Of a stretch of DNA of 64,000 bases, positions 43,184 to 52,806 are shown in pieces. The DNA lies in NCBI RefSeq assembly GCF_900188375.1, contig NZ_FZOO01000004.1, positions 1-64,000 on the forward strand, written 5' to 3'. Made by a program: the position numbers and the translations under genes. This DNA is from Geodermatophilus pulveris (GTDB taxonomy: Bacteria > Actinomycetota > Actinomycetes > Mycobacteriales > Geodermatophilaceae). The number at the start of each line of letters is the position of its first letter. Position 1 is the first letter of the stretch. Below the pieces are notes generated by a model that saw only the letters and a list, made by a program, of their open reading frames with translations, searched no databases and was not told the DNA's origin.

Positions 43184-45822
43184 CCGCCGCGCCGGCCCAG
43201 CAGTCCTCGCTCGGGGGCGGGCTGCTCGCGCGGGTGGCCCCGCTGCGCCGGCGGCTGCGCACCGAGGCGGGCAGTGCCGGCCTGCTGCTGTTGGCCACCG
43301 TGGTGGCGCTGGTGTGGGCCAACTCCCCGTTCGGCGACAGCTACGACACCTTCTGGCACACCGAGTTCGCCGTCCGGGTGGGCGGCGCCGAGCTGTCGCT
43401 GGACCTCCAGCACTGGGTCAACGACGGCCTGATGGTGTTCTTCTTCTTCGTCGTCGGGCTGGAGATCAAGCGCGAGCTGGTGATGGGCGAGCTCACCGAC
43501 CGGCGCCGGGCCGCGGTGCCCGCACTGGCCGCGGTCACCGGCCTGGTCGTGCCGGCGCTGGTCTACGTCGCGTTCACCCTGGGCGACGAGGCCGCCTCCG
43601 CCTGGGGCGTGGTGATCTCCACCGACACCGCGTTCCTGCTCGGGGTGCTCGCGCTGGTCGGGCCGTCCTGCCCCGGGCAGCTGCGGCTGTTCCTGCTCAC
43701 CCTGGCCATCGCCGACGACGTCGGCGCCCTCACCGTGATCGCGCTGTTCTACACCGAGGACCTCGCGCTCGGCCCGCTGGCCGCGGCCGTCGTCGGGCTG
43801 GCGCTCATGGTGGCTCTGCGCTACCTCAACGTGTGGCGCGGCCCCGGCTACCTGGTGCTCGGCACCGGGGTGTGGGTGGCCATGTACCTCTCCGGCGTGC
43901 ACCCCACCCTGGCCGGGGTGGTCATCGCGCTGTTCACCCCCGCCTACCCGGCCCGGCGGGCGGAGGTGGAGGACGCCGCCCGGCGCGCGCGGGCCTACCA
44001 GCAGTCGCCGAACCCGGAGTACGCCCGGGCGGCGCGGCTGTCGATCGACCGGTCGGTGTCGGCCAGCGAGCGGCTGCAGACGCTGTGGCAGCCGTGGACC
44101 AGCTTCCTCATCGTCCCGGTGTTCGCGCTGGCCAACGCCGGCGTCCCGCTGGACGCCGGGACGCTGCGCGCCGCGGCCACCTCGCCGGTCACCCTCGGCG
44201 TGGTCGCCGGCCTGGTGGCGGGCAAGCTGGCCGGCATCCTGGTGGGCACCGGGCTGGCCGTGCGGTTGCGGCTCGGCGAGCTCGCCCCCGGCCTCACCGG
44301 CCTGCAGCTGGCCGGCGGGGCCGCGCTGTCGGGCATCGGCTTCACCATCTCGCTGTTCATCGTCGACCTGGCCTTCGACGACGAGGTCCGGGCCGACCAG
44401 GCGCGGGTCGGCGTCCTGGCCGCGTCGCTGCTGGCCGCGCTGCTCGGCTGGGGGCTGTTCCGGCTGGCCGACCGGCGCCGTCCCGCCGGGGCCGGCACCC
44501 GGCCGGTGCTGCTCGACCCGCCGGTCGACGCCGCGCGCGACCACGTCCGCGGGCCGGCCGACGCGCCGCTGACCCTGGTCGAGTACGGCGACTTCGAGTG
44601 CCCGTTCTGCGGCCGGGCCACCGGCACCGTCGAGGAGCTGCGGGAGCGCTTCGGCGACCGGCTGCGCTACGTCTTCCGGCACGTGCCGCTGGTCGACGTC
44701 CACGCGCACGCCCAGCTGGCCGCCGAGGCCGCGGAGGCCGCGGCGGCCCAGGGCCGGTTCTGGGAGATGCACGACCGGCTGTTCGCCCACCAGGACCGGC
44801 TGACGGTGAGCGACCTGCTCGACCACGCCGCGGCGCTGGCCCTGGACGTGCAGCGCTTCGCCCGCGAGCTGGGGTCCGGCCGCCACGGCCGCCGGGTCGA
44901 GGAGGACGTCGAGTCCGCCGAGGCCAGCGGCGTCGAGGGCACGCCGACGTTCTTCGTCGGCGGACGGCGGCACACCGGCCCGCACGACACCGACAGCCTG
45001 GCCGCCGCGCTGCTCGCCGCCGCCGGGGAGGACGGCCTGCCGGTGGCCAGCGGGGCGACCCGGGCGGGCGGCGGGACACCCGGGCCGACGCTGCCGCTGA
45101 TCGGCCCGCGCCGCGGCGGGGACCGGGGCTCCGCGGTCGACGGGACGGCGACCGTGCCCGCCGACCTGCCCGAGACGCCGGACCGCGACGGCGCCTTCCC
45201 GCGGCTGACCGACGCCCAGCTCGCCCTGCTGCAGCGCTTCGGGGCCCGCCGGCGGGTCGAGCCCGGCGACACCCTGTTCCGCGAGGGCGACCCCGGCTAC
45301 GACTTCCAGGTGGTGCTGTCCGGGGCGGTGGCGGTCGTCGAGGACCTCGGCCGGGTGGGCCAGCGGGTGATCTCCGTGCACGGGGAGCGGCGCTTCCTCG
45401 GCGAGCTGGACCTGTTCGACCCCGCCCCGGTGTCGCTCACCGCGCTGGTCATCCGCCCCGGCGAGGTGGTGACCGTTCCCGACAGCCGGATGCGCGAGGT
45501 CTTCACCGCCGACCACGACCTCAAGGAGCTGGTGCTGCGCGCCTTCCTGGTCCGCCGCTCGCTGCTGCTGCAGCTCGCCGCGGACCTGCGGATCGTCGGC
45601 CGGGCCGGCTCACCGGACAGCGCCCGGCTGCAGGACCTGGCCCGCGGCCGGCGGCTCGACGCGGTCTTCGTCGACCTGGACGGCGACGACGACGGCGCCG
45701 CGCTGCTGGCCGACCTCGACGTGGTCGAGGCCGACCTGCCGGTCGTCGTCTGGCGCGGCGGGCGGGTGCTGCGCAACCCCACGGACGACGAGCTCATCGC
45801 CGCCGTGGAGTCCGGGGGCTGA
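43180..45822 (+). CDS. four-part fusion: NhaA Na+/H+ antiporter, DsbA-like domain, cNMP-binding domain, thioredoxin-like domain
   Basis: 880 residues. About 1-435 is a full NhaA antiporter (VNDGLMVFFFFVVGLEIKRE, LAIADDVGALTVIALFY and a final LFIVDLAFDDEV helix). About 445-640 is a DsbA/FrnE-like oxidoreductase with C474-P-F-C477 and cis-proline loop GTPTFF. About 675-790 is a CAP_ED domain (VEPGDTLFREGDPGYDFQVV, FLGELDLF). About 795-880 resembles the thioredoxin-like linker that precedes thioredoxin reductase in cNMP-TrxR proteins, but the TrxR part is absent. NhaA-DsbA fusions are known; the added C-terminal half is unusual. GTG 43180 overlaps the MFS stop. Confidence 0.9.
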   Translation: MTAAPAQQSSLGGGLLARVAPLRRRLRTEAGSAGLLLLATVVALVWANSPFGDSYDTFWHTEFAVRVGGAELSLDLQHWVNDGLMVFFFFVVGLEIKRELVMGELTDRRRAAVPALAAVTGLVVPALVYVAFTLGDEAASAWGVVISTDTAFLLGVLALVGPSCPGQLRLFLLTLAIADDVGALTVIALFYTEDLALGPLAAAVVGLALMVALRYLNVWRGPGYLVLGTGVWVAMYLSGVHPTLAGVVIALFTPAYPARRAEVEDAARRARAYQQSPNPEYARAARLSIDRSVSASERLQTLWQPWTSFLIVPVFALANAGVPLDAGTLRAAATSPVTLGVVAGLVAGKLAGILVGTGLAVRLRLGELAPGLTGLQLAGGAALSGIGFTISLFIVDLAFDDEVRADQARVGVLAASLLAALLGWGLFRLADRRRPAGAGTRPVLLDPPVDAARDHVRGPADAPLTLVEYGDFECPFCGRATGTVEELRERFGDRLRYVFRHVPLVDVHAHAQLAAEAAEAAAAQGRFWEMHDRLFAHQDRLTVSDLLDHAAALALDVQRFARELGSGRHGRRVEEDVESAEASGVEGTPTFFVGGRRHTGPHDTDSLAAALLAAAGEDGLPVASGATRAGGGTPGPTLPLIGPRRGGDRGSAVDGTATVPADLPETPDRDGAFPRLTDAQLALLQRFGARRRVEPGDTLFREGDPGYDFQVVLSGAVAVVEDLGRVGQRVISVHGERRFLGELDLFDPAPVSLTALVIRPGEVVTVPDSRMREVFTADHDLKELVLRAFLVRRSLLLQLAADLRIVGRAGSPDSARLQDLARGRRLDAVFVDLDGDDDGAALLADLDVVEADLPVVVWRGGRVLRNPTDDELIAAVESGG

Positions 45823-45847
45823 CCGGCGGCCACCGGCCGGGCGGGCC

Positions 45848-46156
45848 TCAGTCGGCGGTGGGCGGCAGCAGGCGCGGCACGAACACCTCGTCGATCGGGC
45901 GCGGACCCACGTACTGCCGGCAGGTGCACGGCACCCACTGGTGCCCGGACCAGCGGCCCCGCTTGTCGTAGGTGTCCCGGCGCAGCTCGGCGTAGCAGGT
46001 GTTGGTCTCGGTGTCGTGCTGGCTGAGCACGTGCCCGCACCCGCACAGCGGCGTCGGGGGCGCCGGCGGGGGCGTGGCCCGGCGGCGGCCGAGCCGGCCG
46101 GTGACCACGCCGACCGCGAGCAGCGCCGCGCCGACCAGCATGCTGACAGGGTCCAC
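45848..46156 (-). CDS. membrane-anchored cysteine-rich protein
   Basis: 102 residues. An N-terminal membrane helix (VSMLVGAALLAVGVVTG) is followed by a basic stop-transfer and proline linker, then a small domain with CGCGHVLSQHD, NTCYAEL and PCTCRQY: five cysteines and a histidine that could bind zinc or an iron-sulfur centre. I do not recognise the family. The start is GTG 46156. It is convergent with the NhaA fusion, 25 nt between stops. Confidence 0.6.
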   Translation of the reverse strand: MDPVSMLVGAALLAVGVVTGRLGRRRATPPPAPPTPLCGCGHVLSQHDTETNTCYAELRRDTYDKRGRWSGHQWVPCTCRQYVGPRPIDEVFVPRLLPPTAD

Positions 46157-46208
46157 CGGCGTGCTCCTCTGTGGTCGCGGGCCCCCCGACGGTAGCGCGC
46201 CGACCGCC

Positions 46209-46793
46209 TCAGCCGGAGGTCTTCCCCCGGCCGGTGACGGCGTCGCGGAGGTGGTCGAGCAGGCTCGCCACGGGGCCGGCCACCGTGCGCACGACGCCCT
46301 CGTTGGGGGTCATCGGGTGCGGCCGGGTGGGCGCCAGCGCCTTGACCCGCTCGACCTCCTGCGCCATCTCCACCAGCTGCTCGCGGGGGAAGGTGGCCCG
46401 CAGCTCGGTGAACATCCGGCGCTCCTCGTGCTCGACGTGGTGCCGGATCTCCCGGATCAGGGTGGCCACCTCGGTGTCGAACTGCGGGTCGCCGGGGTCC
46501 ATCCGCTCGAGGCGCTTCATCGTCTCCTCGGCCTCGGCGTGCTCGTGCTTGGAGTGCTCGGCCTCCTCGCGGTCCACCTGCTCCTCGACGCGGGGGTAGA
46601 CGCGGGTCTCCTCGGCGACGGAGTGCTTGACCAGGCCGATGGTCACCTCGTCGACCAGCTCCCGCTTGCGGCGCAGCACGTCCGGCGTCGTCAGCCCGAA
46701 CATGCCCTCCAGCTGGGTGAAGATGCGGTCGAACTCGCGGTGGTCGGCGCTGAGCAGGTCGACGACGTCGCGCTGGCTGTCGGTCTGGGTCAC
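46209..46793 (-). CDS. hemerythrin-like HHE-domain protein
   Basis: 194 residues. The HHE cation-binding domain (about 10-155) has histidines in SADHREFD, VKHSVAEETRVYP, HSKHEHAEAEE and IRHHVEHEERRMF, arranged as in hemerythrin di-iron sites. Likely binds O2, NO or iron and acts in oxidative or nitrosative defence. The GTG at 46793 has GGAG 7 nt upstream; a longer in-frame reading is arginine/proline-rich and rejected. Confidence 0.85.
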   Translation of the reverse strand: MTQTDSQRDVVDLLSADHREFDRIFTQLEGMFGLTTPDVLRRKRELVDEVTIGLVKHSVAEETRVYPRVEEQVDREEAEHSKHEHAEAEETMKRLERMDPGDPQFDTEVATLIREIRHHVEHEERRMFTELRATFPREQLVEMAQEVERVKALAPTRPHPMTPNEGVVRTVAGPVASLLDHLRDAVTGRGKTSG

Positions 46794-46922
46794 GGCGGGC
46801 TCCGGGGGTGTGGGGTGGGGTCCGGGAGTTCCCCGCGGCGGGCGTCCGCACACGCCCGGCCGCGGCCCGGCGAGACGGCCCCGGTGCGTTTCCCGCGGTG
46901 TGGGACGGGGCACGATCACGAC

Positions 46923-47183
46923 GTGGAGTCCTACGCCGTGGGGTTCGCCCGCCCCGACCGCTGGTCGCGGGAGCGGCCGGCCGAGCAGGCCACGCCGTGG
47001 CACGCCGTCGAGGCGCACCGCCCGCCGAGCGAGCTCGACGGCGAGGTCGAGCTGGCCGTCTGCGGCGCCATCGTGCAGGTGTGGGGGGCGCAGGACTGGC
47101 AGCGCGTCGGCGCCGGCCGGACCGCGTGCGCGGAGTGCCGCGCGCGGACGGCGGTGCAGCGCCCGCTCAGCCGGGTGCGCTGA
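46923..47183 (+). CDS. small hypothetical protein with a CxxC pair
   Basis: 86 residues: YAVGFARPDRWSRERPAEQ, a VELAVCGAIVQVWG strand region and a CAECRARTAVQ ending. Three cysteines could bind a metal, as in other small actinobacterial proteins. The GTG at 46923 lacks a strong ribosome site. Unknown function. The divergent neighbour is hemerythrin. Confidence 0.5.
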   Translation: MESYAVGFARPDRWSRERPAEQATPWHAVEAHRPPSELDGEVELAVCGAIVQVWGAQDWQRVGAGRTACAECRARTAVQRPLSRVR

Positions 47184-47207
47184 GCGGGCCCCCGCCGTCC
47201 GCCCCGG

Positions 47208-48395
47208 TCAGCGGCGCTCGGCCCGCCGTCCGCTGATGGCCGACAGCCCGGTGATCTCCCGGCCCACGATGAGCGCCTGCACCGAGTCGGTGCCCTCGAA
47301 GGTGTAGATGGCCTCCATGTCGGCGTGGTGCCGCGCGACGTGGTGCTCCAGCAGGATGCCGTCGCCGCCCAGCACGTCGCGGGAGGTGGCGACGATCGCG
47401 CGGGCCTTGGCCGCGCAGTTCATCTTGGCCAGCGACGCCATCGCCGCGGTCATCCGGCCGGCGTCGGCCAGCTTGGACAGCCGCCAGCACATCAGCTGCA
47501 TGGTGGTGATCTCGGCGAGCATCCGGGCCAGCTTGTCCTGCACCAGCTGGTAGCCGGCGATCGGCTGGCCGAACTGCTCGCGGCGCAGCGCGTGCTGCAG
47601 CGCCAGCTCGTAGGCGGCGGTGGCCGTCCCCAGGGACCGCCAGGCGACGGTGTACCGGGTGCGGTCCAGCACCGTGGAGACGTCCTTGAACGACCGGCAG
47701 TTGGCCAGCCGGTTCTCCGCGGGCACCCGGACGTCGGACAGCGTGATCTCGGCCTGCCACACCGCGCGCAGCGCCGTCTTGCCGGTCATGACGCGGGCCT
47801 CGTAGCCGGGAGTGCCCTTGTCGACGATGTAGCCGCCGACCGCGCCGTCCTCGCCGCGGGCCCAGATGATCACGTGGTCGGCGATGCTGCCGTTGCCGAT
47901 CCACTTCTTCTGGCCGTTGAGCACGTAGGAGTCGCCGTCCCGGCGGGCGGAGGTCTCCAGGCCGACGGCGTCCGAGCCGTGCGCGGGCTCGGTGAGGCCG
48001 AACGCGCCGATCTTCTCCAGCCGGGCCATCGGGGGCAGGAACCGCTCCCGCTGCTCCTCGTCGCCGAGCATGGCGATCGACTGCATCGCCAGGAAGCTGT
48101 GCACGCCGTTGAAGGTGCCCACGCTGCCGTCGGCGCGGGCGAACTCCGCGGCGACCAGCCCGGCGGCCACGTTGCTCATCCCCGGGCAGCCGTAGCCCTC
48201 GATCGTGCCGCCGGCGATGCCGATCTCGGCGAGCTTGGGCACCAGCTCGAAGGGGAACTCCGCACGTTCCCAGTAGTCGTTGATCCGCGGGAGGACCTCC
48301 TTCTCACCGAAGGCCCGCACCCGGTCGCGGATCTCGATCTCCTCGGGCTCGAGGAGTTCCTCCAGGCCGTAGAAGTCCGTGCTCAGCTCGTTCAT
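47208..48395 (-). CDS. acyl-CoA dehydrogenase, glutaryl-CoA dehydrogenase-like
   Basis: 395 residues with all three acyl-CoA-dehydrogenase domains. Glutaryl-CoA-dehydrogenase marks are FGLTEPAHGSD, KKWIGNGSIADHVIIWAR and the C-terminal YTFEGTDSVQALIVGREITG, whose Glu is the catalytic base. It probably converts glutaryl-CoA to crotonyl-CoA (lysine and tryptophan breakdown) with FAD. ATG 48395 starts the gene. It is a single-gene unit here, with its promoter region facing the K+ channel. Confidence 0.87.
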   Translation of the reverse strand: MNELSTDFYGLEELLEPEEIEIRDRVRAFGEKEVLPRINDYWERAEFPFELVPKLAEIGIAGGTIEGYGCPGMSNVAAGLVAAEFARADGSVGTFNGVHSFLAMQSIAMLGDEEQRERFLPPMARLEKIGAFGLTEPAHGSDAVGLETSARRDGDSYVLNGQKKWIGNGSIADHVIIWARGEDGAVGGYIVDKGTPGYEARVMTGKTALRAVWQAEITLSDVRVPAENRLANCRSFKDVSTVLDRTRYTVAWRSLGTATAAYELALQHALRREQFGQPIAGYQLVQDKLARMLAEITTMQLMCWRLSKLADAGRMTAAMASLAKMNCAAKARAIVATSRDVLGGDGILLEHHVARHHADMEAIYTFEGTDSVQALIVGREITGLSAISGRRAERR

Positions 48396-48531
48396 GGACC
48401 GACGTTACGACCAGACGGTCCCGGCCGCCGGGTCAGGCGCCCCCGCCCGCGAGGGTGACCCGGCCGTCCGGCGCCCGCCGATCGGTGATCAGGTCGGTTA
48501 CGTTCGCCGGGTCGTCGTCGGGAGGTCACAG

Positions 48532-49560
48532 GTGCCGTTCCTGGTCGCCCGCCTCGCGCGCCTGGTGCGCGTGCGGCTGGAGGGCTGGCGGCTGCCGCTG
48601 GCCGTGGCGGTCGTCGTCTTCCTGACCAGCTGGGCGGCGATGGCGCTGGTCGAGCCGGCCGGGACCGGGATCGCCACGCCGGGCACCTACTGGTGGTACT
48701 TCGTGGTCACCGCGGCCACCGTCGGCTACGGGGACGTCTTCCCGGAGTCCACCGCGGGCCGCCTCGTCGGCGCCTACGTCATCGTCGGCGGCATCGTCAC
48801 GCTCACCCTGCTCTTCACGCAGCTGTCCGCCGCGCTGCAGTCGGTGAGGGGCAAGAGACTGAGGGGGCTGGTCGACCTGGACCTCGCCGACCACGTCGTC
48901 CTGTTCGGCTACACGCCGGGCCGGACGGCGCGCATCGTGGCGGAGCTGACCGCCGAGGGGCGCGCGCAGGTGGTGCTCTGCGCGTCGGACGACGTCCCCG
49001 AGGACCCGCTGCCCGAGCGGCTGGACGTGCACTTCGTCCGCGGCGACCTCACCTCACCGGACGTCATCGGCCGCGCCGACGTGGCCCGCGCCCGGACGGC
49101 GGTGATCGACGTCGGCGACGACAACGAGGCCCTCGCGGTCGCCCTGGCCGTCACCCACGCCAACCCGGACGTGCACCTGGTCGCCGCGCTGCGCGACCTC
49201 GGCCGGCTGGACACGCTGCGCTACGTGCACCCGGAGGTCCAGGGCGTGCAGTGGCACATGCCCTACCTGCTCACCGAGGAGGCCACCGACCCCGGCATCG
49301 CGCAGGTCTACAGCGACCTGATGACCAGCGGCGGGCACGGCAACACCTACTCGGCGCGCGTGCCGACCGGCTTCGCCCAGCGCACCTTCGGCGACTGCCA
49401 GACGTGGTTCGGGCGCACCTTCGGCGCCACGGTCATCGCGCTGCGCACCGACCGGCTGGTGGTCAGCCCCGGCTGGGACACCCCGGTGCCCGAGGGCGCC
49501 ACGCTGTACTACGTCGCGTCGAGGCGGATCGAGGCCGCCCGGCTGGCCGGCGGCCGCTAG
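48532..49560 (+). CDS. potassium channel with TrkA/RCK domain
   Basis: 342 residues. Two membrane helices (about 20-42 and 76-98) flank a pore loop with intact selectivity filter T63-V-G-Y-G-D68. A TrkA_N NAD-binding domain follows, opening HVVLFGYTPGRTARIVAEL, and then a TrkA_C region. The protein resembles MthK/Kch-type gated K+ channels. The GTG at 48532 has GGAGGT 8 nt upstream; an in-frame upstream extension is excluded. Confidence 0.92.
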   Translation: MPFLVARLARLVRVRLEGWRLPLAVAVVVFLTSWAAMALVEPAGTGIATPGTYWWYFVVTAATVGYGDVFPESTAGRLVGAYVIVGGIVTLTLLFTQLSAALQSVRGKRLRGLVDLDLADHVVLFGYTPGRTARIVAELTAEGRAQVVLCASDDVPEDPLPERLDVHFVRGDLTSPDVIGRADVARARTAVIDVGDDNEALAVALAVTHANPDVHLVAALRDLGRLDTLRYVHPEVQGVQWHMPYLLTEEATDPGIAQVYSDLMTSGGHGNTYSARVPTGFAQRTFGDCQTWFGRTFGATVIALRTDRLVVSPGWDTPVPEGATLYYVASRRIEAARLAGGR

Positions 49561-49691
49561 TCGCGGTCGGCGTCGTCCGGGTCGCTCTGCGCCTCCAGGT
49601 CGGCGGTCTGCCCGGGTGTGGGCAGCTCCAGGGCGATGTCGCGCGGCTGCGGGGTCTGCTCGGACGGCGGCTGCTCGGACGGTGTGGTCAC
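49557..49691 (-). CDS. small acidic hypothetical protein
   Basis: 44 residues from GTG 49691: glutamine/proline-rich N-terminus, then RDIALELPTPGQTADLE and a DDADRD acidic end. It overlaps the channel stop by 4 nt on the opposite strand. Composition differs from shadow frames and looks like a small actinobacterial protein, but I do not recognise it. Confidence 0.4.
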   Translation of the reverse strand: MTTPSEQPPSEQTPQPRDIALELPTPGQTADLEAQSDPDDADRD

Positions 49692-49725
49692 ACCGGCGAG
49701 CCTGCCGCACGGCGGTGCCCGGTGC

Positions 49726-50967
<1,242 letters not shown>

Positions 50968-51123
50968 GGGCCGGACGGTACGCCCGGGCGGGGGCGTTGC
51001 GTCTCCGAGCGCGCGCGGTGACGGAGGTCCCTGTCGGTCGCGGCCGTCCCGGAGCACCATCGGGGCACGCCGGCCGTCCGCGGGCGCCGGGGCCCCGGCG
51101 GCCGGCCCGGTGAGGAGGCCGTC

Positions 51124-51642
51124 GTGACCCAGCAGACCGGTACGGGCCGGCCGCGCGTCGTCGTCGGGGTGGACGGGTCGTCCGGGGCGCGGGCGGCGCT
51201 GCGCTTCGCCCTGGAGGACGCCGCCCGCCGCGGCGTCCCGCTGGAGGTGGTCGCCGCCTACCGGCCGCCGGAGGAGTGGCTGGACTTCTACGTGGTCCGC
51301 GACGTCGACGTCGACCCGATCGAGCGGACCGCGCGCGAGCGGGCGCAGGCGCTCCTCGACGAGGTGCTGCCCGCGGTGCCCCGGCCGCCCGCGGAGGTGG
51401 CGGTGCGCGCGGTGCTCGGGACGGCGGCCGACGTGCTGGTGCGGGAGTCCGCCGGCGCGGACCTGCTGGTCGTGGGCAGCCGGGGGCACGGCGGGTTCTC
51501 CAGCGTGCTGCTGGGCTCGGTGGGCCTGCAGTGCGTGCTGCACGCGACCTGCGCGGTCACCGTCGTGCACTCCCCGGAGGCCCACCGGCAGCGGTGGCTG
51601 CACCGCCAGCCCGCCCGGCGCGGCCGCAGCGCCGTCTCCTGA
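51124..51642 (+). CDS. universal stress protein (UspA family)
   Basis: 172 residues. It opens RVVVGVDGSSGARAALRFAL and carries the ATP-binding pattern VVGSRGHGGFSSVLLGSVG (G-2x-G-9x-G(S/T)). It probably binds ATP and acts in dormancy or stress. Start GTG 51124. A 30-residue arginine-rich tail follows the Usp fold. Confidence 0.9.
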   Translation: MTQQTGTGRPRVVVGVDGSSGARAALRFALEDAARRGVPLEVVAAYRPPEEWLDFYVVRDVDVDPIERTARERAQALLDEVLPAVPRPPAEVAVRAVLGTAADVLVRESAGADLLVVGSRGHGGFSSVLLGSVGLQCVLHATCAVTVVHSPEAHRQRWLHRQPARRGRSAVS

Positions 51643-51653
51643 CGCCGGCCGGC

Positions 51654-52154
51654 TCAGTCCGGGGAGCCCAGCCAGCGGCGCAGCACGTCGTCCTCCCGGC
51701 GCAGCACCACCACGGCCAGCTCGCGCACCGCGGCCTCCGCCTGCCGCCCGACGACCGGCGCGTCGACCTCCGCCTCCCCGGTGACCGTCGAGCGGGTGCC
51801 CCCGGCGACCGGGCGCAGCCGGCGCTCCCCGCGCACCGCCGCCGTCCGGCCGAAGATGCGGGTCTCCACCAGCAGCACGCCGCGGTGCCCGCCGTCGCCG
51901 TCGGCCGCCCAGCTGCGCCGGTCGGAGACGTCGACCTCGCGGCCGACGAAGCGGGTGAACACCGCCGGGATGCCGAGCGTCGGGACGACGAGGCGCACGG
52001 CGGTGCGCGGGCCGCCGTCGGCCGGGGTGCTGTCCACCGACTCCAGCCGCGCCCCCAGGGTCCGCGCGTAGTCGCGGAGGAACGCCTCGTCGGTGAGGAC
52101 GGCGAGGACGTCGTCCGGACCGGCCGGGAACGTGGCGGTGTGGTCGATGGGCAC
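51654..52154 (-). CDS. DUF2505 protein (START-like)
   Basis: 166 residues. It opens with DHTATFPAGPDDVLAVLTDEAF, then AVRLVVPTLGIPAVFTRFVG, the pattern of DUF2505, an actinobacterial polyketide-cyclase/START-like fold. No function is known. ATG 52154 starts it; convergent with the universal stress gene. Confidence 0.8.
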   Translation of the reverse strand: MPIDHTATFPAGPDDVLAVLTDEAFLRDYARTLGARLESVDSTPADGGPRTAVRLVVPTLGIPAVFTRFVGREVDVSDRRSWAADGDGGHRGVLLVETRIFGRTAAVRGERRLRPVAGGTRSTVTGEAEVDAPVVGRQAEAAVRELAVVVLRREDDVLRRWLGSPD

Positions 52155-52232
52155 GCCACATCATCCTCCGCCGGGCCCGGCGGCGCCCGGCGGGCTGGTC
52201 CGCCCGACCGGGTCGGCGCCACCGTCCCGACC

Positions 52233-52733
52233 GTGGGCCAGGGGCGAGCTGGTGGCCCGGGCGCCGGCCGGGTCCACGCGGCGGACCGGTCGGCGTGGCG
52301 GTCCTGGCTGGCGGACGACGCCGCCACCTCCGGCGGCGTGTGGCTGGTCTACGACAAGGGGCCGGGACGGCGGCTCGGCTACGACGACGTCGTCGAGGAG
52401 GCGCTGTGCTCCGGCTGGGTGGACAGCCGGCCCGGCAGCCTCGACGACGCCCGCGCGGTGCTCGACGTCGCGCCGCGCCGCCCGCGCAGCAACTGGTCGC
52501 GCGAGAACAGGGAGCGGGTCGCCCGGCTGCGCGCGACCGGCCTGATGACCCCGGCCGGGGAGGCCGTGGTGGCGGCGGCGGAGGTCAGCGGTGCCTGGAC
52601 CGCCCCGGACGCCGTCGAGGACCTCACCGAGCCCGACGACCTGCGGGCCGCGCGGGTGGCCACGATCGTCGCGGAGGCCGCCGAGGGGCGGCGGGCGAAC
52701 CAGTGGCGGCAGCCCGGCGGCGCCCGCCGCTGA
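52233..52733 (+). CDS. YdeI/OmpD-associated family protein with a probable internal deletion
   Basis: 166 residues with the family motifs AWRSWLADDAATSGGVWLV, VVEEALCSGWVDSRPGSLD, RRPRSNWSRENRERVARL and a C-terminal ANQWRQPG. Members I recall are near 195 residues, with a segment ending 'RRGILEWI...KRPETR' between PDDL and the final RV...A helix. Here PDDLRAARVATIVAEAAEG joins directly, so about 35-40 residues seem missing in frame. GTG 52233 is the probable start; the ribosome site is weak. Confidence 0.7.
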   Translation: MGQGRAGGPGAGRVHAADRSAWRSWLADDAATSGGVWLVYDKGPGRRLGYDDVVEEALCSGWVDSRPGSLDDARAVLDVAPRRPRSNWSRENRERVARLRATGLMTPAGEAVVAAAEVSGAWTAPDAVEDLTEPDDLRAARVATIVAEAAEGRRANQWRQPGGARR

Positions 52734-52806
52734 CCGGCCCCGGTTGTGGGCGGCGCCCCGTGCTGTGACGGTGGCCCCGTCGGGCACCGTGACGGGAGGG
52801 GGCCTC

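Noticed and set aside
43314-45971. 885-codon frame parallel to the NhaA fusion
   Set aside because: Plus-one shadow, arginine-rich, without NhaA, DsbA or CAP_ED motifs.
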